A DNA stretch of 23,831 nucleotides from Roseimarinus sp035271585 (GTDB taxonomy: Bacteria; Bacteroidota; Bacteroidia; Bacteroidales; Prolixibacteraceae). The stretch lies in contig DATERL010000102.1 of the NCBI GenBank assembly GCA_035271585.1, forward strand, positions 1-23,831. The letters are read 5' to 3'. The position numbers and the translations under genes are program-made. The notes below the pieces were generated by a model. The model worked only from the letters and a program-made list of their open reading frames with translations. It had not been told where the DNA came from and ran no database searches. Each line of letters starts with the position of its first letter. Positions within the stretch are counted from its first letter, which is position 1. Below are positions 15,106 through 23,831 of the stretch, piece after piece.

Positions 15106-16971
15106 TTATTTTATTAACTGTTTTTGGTACGACTTCAATTCTTCCAACAAATTGCTGCGAACATGAATGAAGTTAGTAATGCCTTTTGCTTCTAGCTCTT
15201 CTTTGCAGGCGGGGTTCCCGGCTACAACAATAATGGGGTCGATGAGCATTTCGGCAGCGGCAGGTGCAAATTCGGCATATTCGTCGTCCGAGCTGCAAAT
15301 TACCACTATGTCGGCACCAAACTCTACAGCGTCGGCAACTCCATCTTCAACAGTTTTGTAGCCTTGGCCTTCTTGTACTTCGAAACCAGCTACAGCAAAA
15401 AAGTTACAGGCAAACTGTGCCCGTGCTTTGCGCATATTCAAACTACCAATGGTTAACATAAATACCAGAGGACGTTTGTTCTCTTTTGAATAAGCATCAG
15501 TTGCGGCACGCAGTCGTTCAAAAGCTTGTGCGCCACGGTAGCGGGCAAGTGGTTCGGCAATAGCATCGTCAGCTTTGCTTACTTCTTTATTGAATATTTC
15601 GGCATCGAATTCCTTTTGCAGGTATTCTTCGAAGTTAGGAAACTGGTTGGTTCCCAGTAAGTTTTCGCGACGGGTTGCAATTGCTGTATCGAGTTTTGCA
15701 GCACTCGCATTCACTTTTTCCTGAATAAATCCGGCTTTGAATGCTTCAATATAACCTCCCTTATCCTCAATTTCGAGGAACACACTCCAAGCTTGTTCAG
15801 CAATTTTATCGGTTAATGTTTCGATGTAATAGGAACCAGCAGCAGGGTCGGCAATTTTATCGAAATGCGATTCCTCTTTCAATAGAATTTGTTGGTTGCG
15901 GGCAATTCTTTCCGAAAAAGGAGTGCTTTCTTCGTAGATAGCATTAAACGGTAACACGCTCATTGAGTCGGTGCCACCAAGTGCGGCGCTCATGGCTTCG
16001 GTTTGTGTGCGCAACAAGTTCACATGTGGATCGTAAACTGTTTTGTTCCAAATGGTATTTTCACTGTGAATGTCCATTTTTGCCGAACTATTGTTTTCGG
16101 GTTGGTAGGCTTCAACAAGTTTGGCCCACAACAAACGGGCAGCGCGTAACTTGGCAATTTCCATGAAAAAATTGGTGCCAACTCCAAAGTTGAACTTGAT
16201 GTTTTTAGCTGCTAAATCAGTTTTTACACCGGCTTCGGTAAGGCGGGTAAGGTATTCGGCACCCATTGCCAACGAAAAGCCAAGTTCTTGTGTAATTAAT
16301 GAACCGGCATCGCGTAAAAATTTACCATTTACCGAAATAGTGCGGAAGTTATCCAGTGCTGCATTTTCTTCGATTAAAGTTTTTAATTCGGCAAAAATTG
16401 TTTGGTCAAAACTCCCATTGCGGTTCATTGTGCCCAGTGGGTCAATTTTTACTGATGCTTTAATGTTTTTGGCATCGGTGCCATATTTACCATTAATGAA
16501 TTGCGCTAGCAAGCGAGCATACGAGATGCTTTTGCAGCAGCAAATGAGGTTAACTTCGATGGCTTCGAGGCAAATATCTTTCAACAATGCCTCCATGTTG
16601 GCCATGGTTGGTTCTTTGCAATCTTCAATAACGAAGCCCAGCGAGTTAACGCCTTTGTTGAGTATTTCGAGTGCTTTTTTATTGGCCTCTTCAATGTTTT
16701 TTACTTTAATATCTTGACGGATATTCCATTCGTTACCTTTGGTTTTTACACCGCGGGTATATGGGAATTGACCAGGAAGGGTGTCGAGGTACTGTAACTT
16801 TTCCAAATCGTCGTTACGGTAATAGGGTAATACATTAAACCCTTCGTTGGTTCTCCAAACCAGCGTTTTATCAAAATCCCTTCCCTTTAGGTCGGCGTCT
16901 ATTCTTGCCTTCCACTCGGCATTGGTTGCCGGGGGAAACTCTTCAAAGAGATTAATCTTATTCTCTGCCAT
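15106..16971 (-). CDS. mutA: Methylmalonyl-CoA mutase, small (non-catalytic) subunit
   Basis: A 621-residue beta subunit, homologous to MutB but without catalytic function; it holds the heterodimer together. The N-terminal half keeps a shortened barrel: SVNGKFLRDAGSLITQELGF, EIAKLRAARLLWAKLVEAYQ and NLLRTQTEAMSAALGGTDSM. The C-terminal cobalamin-like domain lacks the DxHxxG motif (IGSLNMRKARAQF stands in its place), as expected for this subunit. The ATG gives MAENKINLFEEFPP, the usual start. It is first in the operon, with a promoter box about 33-40 nt upstream, and mutB follows after a 506-bp gap filled by the S23-type gene and its arrays. No meaB or epimerase gene is adjacent. Confidence 0.95.
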   Translation of the reverse strand: MAENKINLFEEFPPATNAEWKARIDADLKGRDFDKTLVWRTNEGFNVLPYYRNDDLEKLQYLDTLPGQFPYTRGVKTKGNEWNIRQDIKVKNIEEANKKALEILNKGVNSLGFVIEDCKEPTMANMEALLKDICLEAIEVNLICCCKSISYARLLAQFINGKYGTDAKNIKASVKIDPLGTMNRNGSFDQTIFAELKTLIEENAALDNFRTISVNGKFLRDAGSLITQELGFSLAMGAEYLTRLTEAGVKTDLAAKNIKFNFGVGTNFFMEIAKLRAARLLWAKLVEAYQPENNSSAKMDIHSENTIWNKTVYDPHVNLLRTQTEAMSAALGGTDSMSVLPFNAIYEESTPFSERIARNQQILLKEESHFDKIADPAAGSYYIETLTDKIAEQAWSVFLEIEDKGGYIEAFKAGFIQEKVNASAAKLDTAIATRRENLLGTNQFPNFEEYLQKEFDAEIFNKEVSKADDAIAEPLARYRGAQAFERLRAATDAYSKENKRPLVFMLTIGSLNMRKARAQFACNFFAVAGFEVQEGQGYKTVEDGVADAVEFGADIVVICSSDDEYAEFAPAAAEMLIDPIIVVAGNPACKEELEAKGITNFIHVRSNLLEELKSYQKQLIK

Positions 16972-17003
16972 ATAATAACTGTTTTGAGTATTTTTAAAGG
17001 TGG

Positions 17004-17011
17004 CAAAGGTA
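17004..17011 (-). promoter_or_regulatory. Probable -7 box of the mutA-mutB operon
   Basis: The minus strand reads TACCTTTG, an exact TAnnTTTG match, 32 nt before the mutA ATG. No exact -33 element was found, and nothing resembling a cobalamin riboswitch precedes it. Confidence 0.5.
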
Positions 17012-17163
17012 GTTGTTTTAAATTAGTTAAGGGAATGAAAGCATCGAAAAACTTGTAGTTTTGAAGTTTATAAACCGAAGATATGAGATTTGTCATTTCT
17101 TCAGTAAATAACGAGAAGGCTTACTTCGTTTTTTGCGATTGACTTACCATTTAAAAAGAAAAC

Positions 17164-17190
17164 GCGCTTAGATTACTAAAATCCAAGCGC
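17164..17190 (-). terminator. Terminator of the YtfJ-like gene
   Basis: Stem GCGCTT (17164-17169) with AAGCGC (17185-17190), extended by partial pairing of GAT/ATC inside. On the minus strand it is followed by GTTTTCTTTTT. It lies 26 bp past the gene's stop. Confidence 0.75.
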
Positions 17191-17216
17191 ATTTGTTATA
17201 AGATTAAAAATATTGC

Positions 17217-17753
17217 TTATTCGTTTCCTAATTCGATAATCAGTTGAATAATTTCTTCGAATTTACCTTCGGGTATTTCTCCTTTGTAAATTGCACGGCA
17301 CACCCTATTTTTATCAATAATTACCATGGTGTAACTGTCTTTGGGCAGTCCCCATAGCGTTTGTAAAGTGGCTTTGTAGTCGAATAAAATGGTGGTGTTG
17401 AATTTTTTGGCTTTGTTACCGGCAATGGTACGAATCAACATGTTGGGTTTCCATGTCGATTTAGTGTCAACAATTCCAAAACCTTTGAATTTTTCGCCAT
17501 CAATGCGTTTATCAACTTCTTTGGCTTTTTTAATGGCATCGTTTGCCGCATCGTTAAGATCCGAAACATCGGGATCAACATAGTTAATTTGCAATACACT
17601 GCCTTGCCATGAACTCATACTGAATTCCTTACCATCGGCATCGGTAAATACCCAGTCGGGTGCTTTTGTCCCAACTGCTAAGTTTACGTTTTGTGCATTG
17701 ACTGACAGCAAACCTGCTGTAATCAAAAAAATGCTTAAAATCAGTTTCTTCAT
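17217..17753 (-). CDS. YtfJ-like thioredoxin-fold exported protein
   Basis: A 178-residue protein with a signal peptide (KKLILSIFLITAGLLSVNA, cut before QNV), so periplasmic or secreted. The mature part has a thioredoxin-like order: AVGTKAPDWVFTDADGKEFS, then SVLQINYVDPDVSDLND in the place of the redox motif, IVDTKSTWKPNMLIRTIAGN, and a late SYTMVIIDKNRVCRAIYKGE. No CxxC is present, so disulfide chemistry is unlikely. The order and several segments resemble E. coli YtfJ (VLQ..., IVNTDDA..., VVLDKDGRV.WAK.G), whose function is not established. The start is fixed by the signal peptide. Terminators lie on both sides, so it is probably transcribed alone. Confidence 0.75.
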   Translation of the reverse strand: MKKLILSIFLITAGLLSVNAQNVNLAVGTKAPDWVFTDADGKEFSMSSWQGSVLQINYVDPDVSDLNDAANDAIKKAKEVDKRIDGEKFKGFGIVDTKSTWKPNMLIRTIAGNKAKKFNTTILFDYKATLQTLWGLPKDSYTMVIIDKNRVCRAIYKGEIPEGKFEEIIQLIIELGNE

Positions 17754-17837
17754 CGTTTAAAATATTTAGTTGTGCTAAAGTAAAGCATTTTTTTCAAATT
17801 GAAATGCCCCATTTGTATCAGTCGTTTTTGAATCAAT

Positions 17838-17871
17838 AAAAAAAGGCAGACAATTTAATGTCCACCTTTTT
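17838..17871. terminator. Bidirectional-looking terminator
   Basis: AAAAAGG-CA-GACA pairs with TGTC-CA-CCTTTTT around the 6-nt loop ATTTAA, leaving a small internal loop. A-run and T-run flank it, so it could work on both strands. It lies 19 bp past the stop of the DUF2202 gene (minus strand) and upstream of the YtfJ-like gene. Confidence 0.75.
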
Positions 17872-17890
17872 AATATTTAATTTTGAATAT

Positions 17891-18697
<807 letters not shown>

Positions 18698-18799
18698 AAT
18701 TTATTAATTTAAATAAGTGAATACATCTGTTGTTTATATTCTATCCGTTTCATTTCAGTTTCACCCTACTTTTTTCAAATATTTTTTTCATCTTTGGAT

Positions 18800-19249
18800 A
18801 TGGAAAATCGCTTACAACGACCACTTTCAAAATGTATGGCCCTGTGCAGCAGGTCAGAAAAGTGTGTTTTCGATATTCAAAAGAAATTGAGTGAATGGGA
18901 AATTGATGAAAAAGATGCCCTGCAAATTATAGATGAACTTAAGGAACAACGTTTTTTAAACGATGAGCGTTATGCGGTGATTTTTGCTCGCGATAAGTTT
19001 CGGTTTAATCATTGGGGAAGAGTTAAAATTGCGTATCACTTAAAGAATAAAAACATTGAGCAAAAAATTATATTTGATGCCCTCGACGAGATTGGTGACG
19101 ATGAGTACTTCGAAAAACTAACAGAGATGCTAAAACAGAAAAGCCGTTCGGTTAAAGGGGCGTCCGATTATGAGAAAAAAGCAAAGCTAATTAGGTTTGC
19201 CCAAGGGCGTGGGTTCGAATATGAAATTATTAAAAAAGCGCTACAATAA
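18800..19249 (+). CDS. recX: Regulatory protein RecX
   Basis: A 149-residue RecX. It binds RecA filaments and limits or reshapes their activity in recombination and SOS repair. It is built of three-helix repeats: ALCSRSEKCVFDIQKKLSEW (repeat 1, with the r.S..e...kL), IIDELKEQRFLNDERYAVIF then ARDKFRFNHWGRVKIAYHL (the core signature FLND.RYA..f.r.k.....G...i...L), and a C-terminal repeat ending in RFAQGRGFEYEIIKKAL. All are typical and the length is normal. An upstream TTG at 18794 is also in frame; I chose the ATG at 18800. No recA gene is near, which is common outside the proteobacteria. Confidence 0.93.
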   Translation: MENRLQRPLSKCMALCSRSEKCVFDIQKKLSEWEIDEKDALQIIDELKEQRFLNDERYAVIFARDKFRFNHWGRVKIAYHLKNKNIEQKIIFDALDEIGDDEYFEKLTEMLKQKSRSVKGASDYEKKAKLIRFAQGRGFEYEIIKKALQ

Positions 19250-19352
19250 TTTTAATGCAATATTTCGTTATATTTTTATAGCCAGTCGATTATTTATAAA
19301 TTGAAAAACACTTATCAATTCGTATGACATATACAATATCAAAGTGTTAGTA

Positions 19353-19402
19353 TTTGTCTCAATACCCATATCTTATCCCGAAAACCATCGGGACTACTGA
19401 TC
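19353..19402. repeat. Intergenic repeat, copy C, with hairpin
   Basis: It matches the copy at 4686-4735 at 44 of 50 positions. It carries TCCCGA-AAACCA-TCGGGA, a perfect 6-bp stem with the same loop as the other copy. It lies between recX and the GH3 gene. The stem and loop are kept while the flanks vary. Confidence 0.8.
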
Positions 19403-19526
19403 TATTGTATAGGTTACAATATCATTAAACTGATTATCTTACAAGGCTGAAAGCATTTGAATGTGTTTAATTTTTACTTTTTTAGTGTTTTACACAGAAT
19501 ATTTAACTATTAACAATCAAATAATC

Positions 19527-21842
19527 ATGAAGAATTTACTGTTTGTTAGCCTTTTTGTATTGGCTTTTTTTTCAGGATGTAATGGTCTTAAAACGGAAAA
19601 GGCTGAATCGATGGTTGAGCGGATACCGCAAGTTGAGAAGCTTTTAAAACAAATGACATTGGAAGAAAAAGTAGGGCAAATGGCGCAAATTACCGCCGAT
19701 GTAATAACTGTTGGCGCAAATCAATACCATACTGCTTTACCGGTTCGGATCGATACGGCAATGTTGCGTAAAGCGCTTGTCGAATATCATGTAGGTTCAG
19801 TGCTTAATATTCCCGCCGGAAAAGCTTGCTCGGTTGAGTTATGGTACGAAATGATTAGTCAAATACAAGATGTTGCAGTTAATGAAACCCGTTTAGGCAT
19901 TCCTGTTATTTATGGTGTTGATGCCATTCATGGTGTGACTTACACTAAAGGAGCTACGTTTTTTCCTCAACAAATAGGCCAAGCCGCAAGCTGGAATCGC
20001 GAATTGGTGCGTAAAGGCGGCGAGATCACTGCCTATGAAACCCGTGCTTCAAATATTCCCTGGAACTTTTCGCCCGTTCTTGATATGGGACGCGATCCCC
20101 GCTTCCCACGTATTTGGGAATCGTTTGGCGAAGATGTTTACCTGGCCAGTCAAATGGGTGTTGAGCTGCTTAAAGGATACGAAGGCGATAATAATGAAAT
20201 TGGCGATCCAACTCGTGTTGCTTCGTGTATCAAGCACTATTTGGGTTATGGCTCACCCGTATCGGGTAAAGATCGTACGCCCGCATTGATTCCCGAAATT
20301 GAATTGCGCGAACGCCACTTGCCTGCTTTCGAAGCAGCTGTAAAAGCTGGTGCTTTAACTTTAATGGCCAACTCGGGCTTAATTAATGGAGTGCCCGTTC
20401 ATGCCAGTCACCGTTTGTTAACCAAGTTGTTGAAAGACGAATTGGGTTTTACTGGTTTTGTGGTCACCGATTGGCAAGATATCGAGAACATTTACACGCG
20501 CGACCATGTGGCATCATCGGAAAAAGAGGCGGTTAAATTGGCCATCAATGCTGGAGTCGATATGTCGATGATTCCTTATAACTTCGATTTTTGCGATTAC
20601 TTGGTCGAACTGGTTAACGAAGGTGAAGTGCCTGTTTGGCGTATCGACGATGCTGTTCGGCGTATTTTAAATGTTAAATACAAATTGAATTTGTTCGAAA
20701 AACCCAATACCCATTTTAAGGATTATCCGAAATTTGGAAGCCAGGAGTTTCAGGATGTAGCTTACCTTACCGCCCAGGAGTCGCTTACTTTATTGAAAAA
20801 CGAAAAAAATGTTTTGCCACTTTCGAAAAATGCCAAAGTGTTGGTAAGCGGTCCCAATGCCAATAGCATGCGTGCGCTTAACGGTGGCTGGACTTATACT
20901 TGGCAAGGTACAAACGAAGCTGAGTATGTTGATGGTTATTCGACCATACTTGATGCTATAATTCAAAAAATAGGTATTTCGAATGTTGTTTTTTACGAAG
21001 GTGTGGCGTATAATAACGACGCCCGCTACTGGGTCGATGAGCCAATTGATATTGCCGATGCCGTGAGGGCTGCCGTTGATGTTGATTATATTATTTTGGC
21101 GCTTGGCGAAAATAGCTATACCGAAAAACCGGGCGATTTGCACGATCTTACACTTTCGGAAAACCAGTTGGCACTGGCCGAAGCCTTATCAAAAACTGGA
21201 AAACCAATAATTTTGGTTTTAAACGAAGGCCGTCCGCGTATTATTCGCACCATTGAGCCTTTTATGAGCGCAGTGATCAATGCTTATTTGCCGGGTAATT
21301 ACGGCGGTCTGGCCATTGCCGATGTGCTTTTTGGCGATGTTAACCCCAGTGGCAAACTTCCCTATACTTATCCTTTGTATGTTAATTCGCTAATAACTTA
21401 CGATCACAAACCTTCGGAACATCAGGCTAAAATGGCTGGCATGTACGATTATGAGTCCGATTTTGCTATTCAATACCCTTTCGGCTTTGGTTTGAGCTAT
21501 ACTACTTTTGAATACGGTAAGTTGAGCTTATCCGATACTGTTTTAACTGCAAATGGTTGTCTCGTAATTAGTGTCGATGTGAAAAATACAGGTGAAGTCG
21601 CAGGTAAAGAAGTTGTACAACTTTATTCTTCCGATTTGTTTGCCTCAATTACTCCCGATGTGAGACGTTTGCGTGGGTTTGAAAAAATAAACCTAAGCCC
21701 AGGTGAGCAAACAACAGTTTCGTTTTCGATTAGCCCAATTGATGTTTCGTTTATTAATGAACAAAACAAAAGGGTAACTGAATCTGGCGTTTTTGAATTG
21801 CAAGTGAATGACTTAAAAGCAAAGTTTACTTATGTAGAGTAA
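19527..21842 (+). CDS. Glycoside hydrolase family 3 lipoprotein (beta-glucosidase type)
   Basis: A 771-residue exo-acting retaining glycosidase. An upstream ATG at 19461 is in frame, but the ATG at 19527 puts a lipoprotein signal (NLLFVSLFVLAFFSGC, C18) at the N terminus. The (beta/alpha)8 domain, about 40-390, has IPVIYGVDAIHGVTYTKGAT, FSPVLDMGRDPRFPRIWESF, CIKHYLGYG (the KH..g element) and the nucleophile loop GFTGFVVTDWQDI (D315). The second sandwich domain holds LGENSYTEKPGDLHDLTLSE, which includes the usual acid/base glutamate (E528 or E533). A fibronectin-III-like C-terminal domain (NTGEVAGKEVVQLY) completes it. The substrate cannot be fixed; beta-glucosides or xylosides are the common targets. 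It would be anchored in the envelope. It is monocistronic, with a strong terminator after it. Confidence 0.94.
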   Translation: MKNLLFVSLFVLAFFSGCNGLKTEKAESMVERIPQVEKLLKQMTLEEKVGQMAQITADVITVGANQYHTALPVRIDTAMLRKALVEYHVGSVLNIPAGKACSVELWYEMISQIQDVAVNETRLGIPVIYGVDAIHGVTYTKGATFFPQQIGQAASWNRELVRKGGEITAYETRASNIPWNFSPVLDMGRDPRFPRIWESFGEDVYLASQMGVELLKGYEGDNNEIGDPTRVASCIKHYLGYGSPVSGKDRTPALIPEIELRERHLPAFEAAVKAGALTLMANSGLINGVPVHASHRLLTKLLKDELGFTGFVVTDWQDIENIYTRDHVASSEKEAVKLAINAGVDMSMIPYNFDFCDYLVELVNEGEVPVWRIDDAVRRILNVKYKLNLFEKPNTHFKDYPKFGSQEFQDVAYLTAQESLTLLKNEKNVLPLSKNAKVLVSGPNANSMRALNGGWTYTWQGTNEAEYVDGYSTILDAIIQKIGISNVVFYEGVAYNNDARYWVDEPIDIADAVRAAVDVDYIILALGENSYTEKPGDLHDLTLSENQLALAEALSKTGKPIILVLNEGRPRIIRTIEPFMSAVINAYLPGNYGGLAIADVLFGDVNPSGKLPYTYPLYVNSLITYDHKPSEHQAKMAGMYDYESDFAIQYPFGFGLSYTTFEYGKLSLSDTVLTANGCLVISVDVKNTGEVAGKEVVQLYSSDLFASITPDVRRLRGFEKINLSPGEQTTVSFSISPIDVSFINEQNKRVTESGVFELQVNDLKAKFTYVE

Positions 21843-21864
21843 AAGCGAACATATTAGAACATTA

Positions 21865-21899
21865 AAAACCGCTGGCATTTCGATGCTGGCGGTTTTTTT
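21865..21899 (+). terminator. Strong rho-independent terminator of the GH3 gene
   Basis: A 14-bp stem (AAAACCGCTGGCAT with ATGCTGGCGGTTTT, two G-T wobbles) capped by a TTCG tetraloop and followed by T residues. It lies 22 bp past the GH3 stop and separates that gene from the ATP-cone gene. Confidence 0.93.
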
Positions 21900-21967
21900 A
21901 TGCTCGCTCCGAATGATAAATAAAGCGCATTATTTGTATCTTAGACGCCATATAAAATTTGAATTTT

Positions 21968-22828
21968 ATGAGCACAATCAACAATACAAGAGACATTAAA
22001 AATGTAATGGTACGCAAAGCATCGGGCGAGGAAGAAAAGTTTTCAACCAAAAAACTCATAGCTTCGTTGGAACGTGCTGGTGCCGATTTCGACGTGATTG
22101 ACCACATTGTAAACGATGTGCATTCGTGGATTTTTGATGGCGTTACTACTCGTAAAATTTACGACCGGGCGTTTTCACTATTACGTTCAAATAAATTTGC
22201 CACCGCATCGCGTTATGGCTTAAAAAAAGCCATATTGGAAATGGGACCTACTGGATATCCCTTCGAACATCTTATTAGCAGAGTAATGGAACTCGGCGGC
22301 TATTCAACTCAAACCGGAATTGTTGTTGATGGCTTTTGTGTGACCCACGAGGTTGATGTGATTGCCACTAAAAACAAACAGCAGGTGTTGGTCGAATGTA
22401 AATACGGACAAAGTGCTGGTCGGGTTGTAAGTGTTAAAGTGCCCCTTTATATCCATTCAAGGGTGAACGATATTATTCGTAAACGTCAAACGCTCCCCGA
22501 ATTTGAAGGCTTTTCGTTTCAGGGCTGCATTGCCACCAATACCCGTTTTACCACCGATGCTATTGATTATGCAAAATGTAATAATATGTGGCTGTTGGCA
22601 TGGGATTATCCCGTGGGACAAGGATTGAAAGATATTATCGACCGCGAAAGAATATATCCTATCACGGTGTTGAATAACCTTAATAAAGCTCAAAAACAGC
22701 AACTCATGGAAGTGGGCGTAGTGGTTTGTCGTCAAATTCATGCCGAACCTAAGGTTCTGGACTCATTGCAACTAACTAGCCGCAAGCTCAGTGCTTTGCT
22801 CAACGAAGTGAAAAATATTTGTGGCTAA
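21968..22828 (+). CDS. ATP-cone / PD-(D/E)XK nuclease-like fusion
   Basis: A 286-residue two-domain protein. Residues about 10-95 form an ATP-cone, the nucleotide-sensing module of ribonucleotide reductases and NrdR: NVMVRKASGEEEKFSTKKLI, a middle TTRKIYDRAFSLL and SRYGLKKAILEMGPTGYPFE. Residues about 100-170 have the Mrr-like restriction endonuclease core: G-Y segment, then D130 in THEVDVIAT and E143-C-K145 in VLVECKYGQ, the PD-(D/E)XK metal triad. The C-terminal 110 residues are a mixed helical region. Activity is likely controlled by (d)ATP. The family is uncharacterised and its DNA target is unknown. The ATG at 21968 was chosen over a TTG 9 bp earlier. It has no methylase partner and stands alone between terminator-bounded neighbours. 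Confidence 0.85.
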   Translation: MSTINNTRDIKNVMVRKASGEEEKFSTKKLIASLERAGADFDVIDHIVNDVHSWIFDGVTTRKIYDRAFSLLRSNKFATASRYGLKKAILEMGPTGYPFEHLISRVMELGGYSTQTGIVVDGFCVTHEVDVIATKNKQQVLVECKYGQSAGRVVSVKVPLYIHSRVNDIIRKRQTLPEFEGFSFQGCIATNTRFTTDAIDYAKCNNMWLLAWDYPVGQGLKDIIDRERIYPITVLNNLNKAQKQQLMEVGVVVCRQIHAEPKVLDSLQLTSRKLSALLNEVKNICG

Positions 22829-22936
22829 AGTGAAATCTCACAATTTGTCAATTTGCTTGGTTTTTGATAATTTTACAGTTTTAATTGATTTGTTTTGTAG
22901 TAGTATTGAAAATTGATAAATTTTAAATCAAAAATT

Positions 22937-23470
22937 ATGAGTAATCAAAAATTCACAGTGACCTTTTGTTTGTTAATAATGATGTCGGGATTTGTGTTTT
23001 ATGGCTGTGAGAACAAAACCAACTGCGATCCTTTTTCCGTTTCGGCAATTGATGAGTTTTCAGCAGTCGAAAAGGAGGGCTTTTCTCCTTTTTACATTCA
23101 CCGTGGTGTTAATGCTTTGGCTGTAAACTCCGAAATGTTCGAAAACGATTATGCTATTGCCGAATACAAATTTCAACAGAAAAAAGGAGAGTACAACATC
23201 AAAATTACGACTGTTCTTGAGGTTGATGGTGAATCAACCTATCTGCTTTTCATCAACAATAAGCAAGTTGCTCAACTTGTAAACGAAGAAACTGAGGTCG
23301 ATTTGGTTGAGAAAACTTATGACTTTGGTAAGTTTAAATTGCATCAAGACGATGTGATTGGAATTGCTTTTAATAATATATCGAACGAAAAAATAATCGA
23401 GAACGAAGGCCAATTTGCTTTTGCACGTGGTCGATGGAAAAATCTGATTTTCGAAAGAGTATGTAATTAA
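22937..23470 (+). CDS. Lipoprotein of unknown function, beta-rich
   Basis: A predicted lipoprotein of about 177 residues. The in-frame start 24 bp upstream (22913) gives an N terminus that does not fit; from the ATG at 22937 the signal is FTVTFCLLIMMSGFVFYGC with lipobox FYGC. The mature protein is predicted to be a beta-sandwich: FSPFYIHRGVNALAVNSEMF, YNIKITTVLEVDGESTYLLF, FGKFKLHQDDVIGIAFNN and a closing GRWKNLIFERV. This resembles small domains found beside glycoside hydrolases, but I cannot identify a family. It follows the ATP-cone gene by about 110 bp on the same strand. A hairpin terminator comes after it. Confidence 0.7.
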   Translation: MSNQKFTVTFCLLIMMSGFVFYGCENKTNCDPFSVSAIDEFSAVEKEGFSPFYIHRGVNALAVNSEMFENDYAIAEYKFQQKKGEYNIKITTVLEVDGESTYLLFINNKQVAQLVNEETEVDLVEKTYDFGKFKLHQDDVIGIAFNNISNEKIIENEGQFAFARGRWKNLIFERVCN

Positions 23471-23498
23471 TTGATTGATTGAGGCCAATAACAAGGCA

Positions 23499-23540
23499 AA
23501 AAAAAAGTCATTAGAGATGAATTCCCAATGACTTTTTTTT
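23499..23540. terminator. Bidirectional terminator after the lipoprotein gene
   Basis: AAAAAAAAGTCATT (23499-23512) pairs with AATGACTTTTTTTT (23527-23540) around a 14-nt loop. The A-run and T-run make it usable from either side. It starts 28 bp past the lipoprotein stop. Confidence 0.85.
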
Positions 23541-23645
23541 GTTTAGTTTGTTGCGCTTTTGTTTATCGTTGATAAACATTGCATTATTGCTTTTGCATTT
23601 AGGCCGTTATGATTTTTTGTGTAAAAACATTTTATTTTATTTCAA

Positions 23646-23681
23646 TCCAAATATCCAACAATCTAATAATCTAACAATCTA
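23646..23681. repeat. Degenerate octamer tract, related to repeat copy A
   Basis: The sequence runs roughly ATCCAAAT, ATCCAACA, ATCTAATA, ATCTAACA, ATCTA, an 8-bp periodicity. Its right end TAATCTAACAATCTA matches copy A (1083-1097) at 14 of 15 bases, linking it to the dispersed intergenic family. Confidence 0.65.
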
Positions 23682-23694
23682 TTGAAGAGCGGCG

Positions 23695-23761
23695 TAATGG
23701 ACATTTTTCAGGCTATTTATTAGACATTTTGCTTTAATGGACATTTTTCAGGCTATTTATT
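23695..23761. repeat. Two 27-bp direct repeats with a 40-bp period
   Basis: 23695-23721 and 23735-23761 are identical over 27 bases, beginning TAATGGACATTTTTC and ending GGCTATTTATT. A shorter relative, TTAGACATTTTGC, lies between them. Multiple spaced copies of a GGACATTTTTC-like motif recall the terminal repeats of IS21-family elements, but no transposase is visible before the window ends. Confidence 0.8.
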
Positions 23762-23831
23762 TTTAGTGTTTTTCGTATTCTATTTTATTAAACTCGATAT
23801 TTGAAAAGTCAAGTAAGCGGAATCAGGCTCT

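Larger units (their letters stand above)
23541..23831. other. Gene-free right edge with short repeats
   Basis: No reading frame of note on either strand. It contains an octamer-like tract (23646-23681) and a pair of 27-bp direct repeats (23695-23761). The remaining 70 bases to the window end are AT-rich, and no start codon with a convincing frame is visible. If a transposase gene is present it must lie beyond the window. Confidence 0.5.

Noticed and set aside
12446..16717. Many plus-strand frames opposite mutA and mutB, up to 198 codons
   Set aside because: They are antisense shadows of strongly supported mutase genes and show no domains.
17082..17141. Short plus-strand peptide MRFVISSVNNEKAYFVFCD
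   Set aside because: Only 19 residues, no family match and no promoter; likely chance.
16972..17163. Cobalamin riboswitch before mutA
   Set aside because: No B12-box-like motif or suitable hairpins seen; the -7 box gives a leader too short for a riboswitch.

Overview
The window looks like a chromosome segment from a Bacteroidota bacterium, probably an anaerobic, propionate-forming, polysaccharide-degrading member of the Bacteroidales/Marinilabiliales type. The grounds are the AT-rich base composition, start regions with little Shine-Dalgarno signal, several -7 boxes of the Bacteroidota type (TAnnTTTG), many short lipoproteins and secreted proteins typical of that phylum, and a methylmalonyl-CoA mutase made of separate small and large subunits. 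No rRNA, tRNA or CRISPR array was found. The species cannot be named from this evidence.

Layout, left to right. 1-3500, minus strand: an S1-like multi-OB-fold protein, a TetR-type repressor, elongation factor P and a DUF3108 exported protein. 3760-8340, mostly plus strand: a GIN-domain (DUF2807) exported protein, the C-terminal remnant of an AraC-type regulator on the minus strand, the cysteine desulfurase SufS, and a MATE exporter followed by a cytidylate-kinase-like P-loop protein. 8340-12250, plus strand: an accessory stretch with a HigB/HigA toxin-antitoxin pair, two related exported proteins in tandem, a MazE/MazF pair and a lipoprotein. 12350-17010, minus strand: the mutA-mutB operon, with a small four-helix-bundle (S23/IVP) gene between the two subunits. 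17217-18697, minus strand: a YtfJ-like thioredoxin-fold protein and a DUF2202 ferritin-like lipoprotein with a poly-Asn tail. 18800-23470, plus strand: RecX, a GH3 glycosidase lipoprotein, an ATP-cone/PD-(D/E)XK fusion protein and a lipoprotein. The right edge carries short repeats and a 27-bp direct repeat that may be the end of a transposable element.

The most striking structure is inside the mutAB operon. The four-helix-bundle gene is bounded by two heptamer arrays. On the coding side the units read AGACnnn. On the far side AGAYTTT units read on the opposite strand, so the arrays face each other like degenerate terminal inverted repeats. The array-gene-array block fills almost the whole gap between the mutA stop and the mutB start. 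This suggests a small mobile or formerly mobile cassette with no transposase of its own.

A second layer is a family of short intergenic repeats. Copies near 1048, 4679 and 19353, with a related tract near 23646, share modules, and two of them carry a small hairpin. Functionally, MutAB interconverts succinyl-CoA and methylmalonyl-CoA for propionate metabolism, SufS supplies sulfur for Fe-S clusters, EF-P relieves ribosome stalling, RecX modulates RecA, and the GH3 enzyme works on glycans in the envelope.
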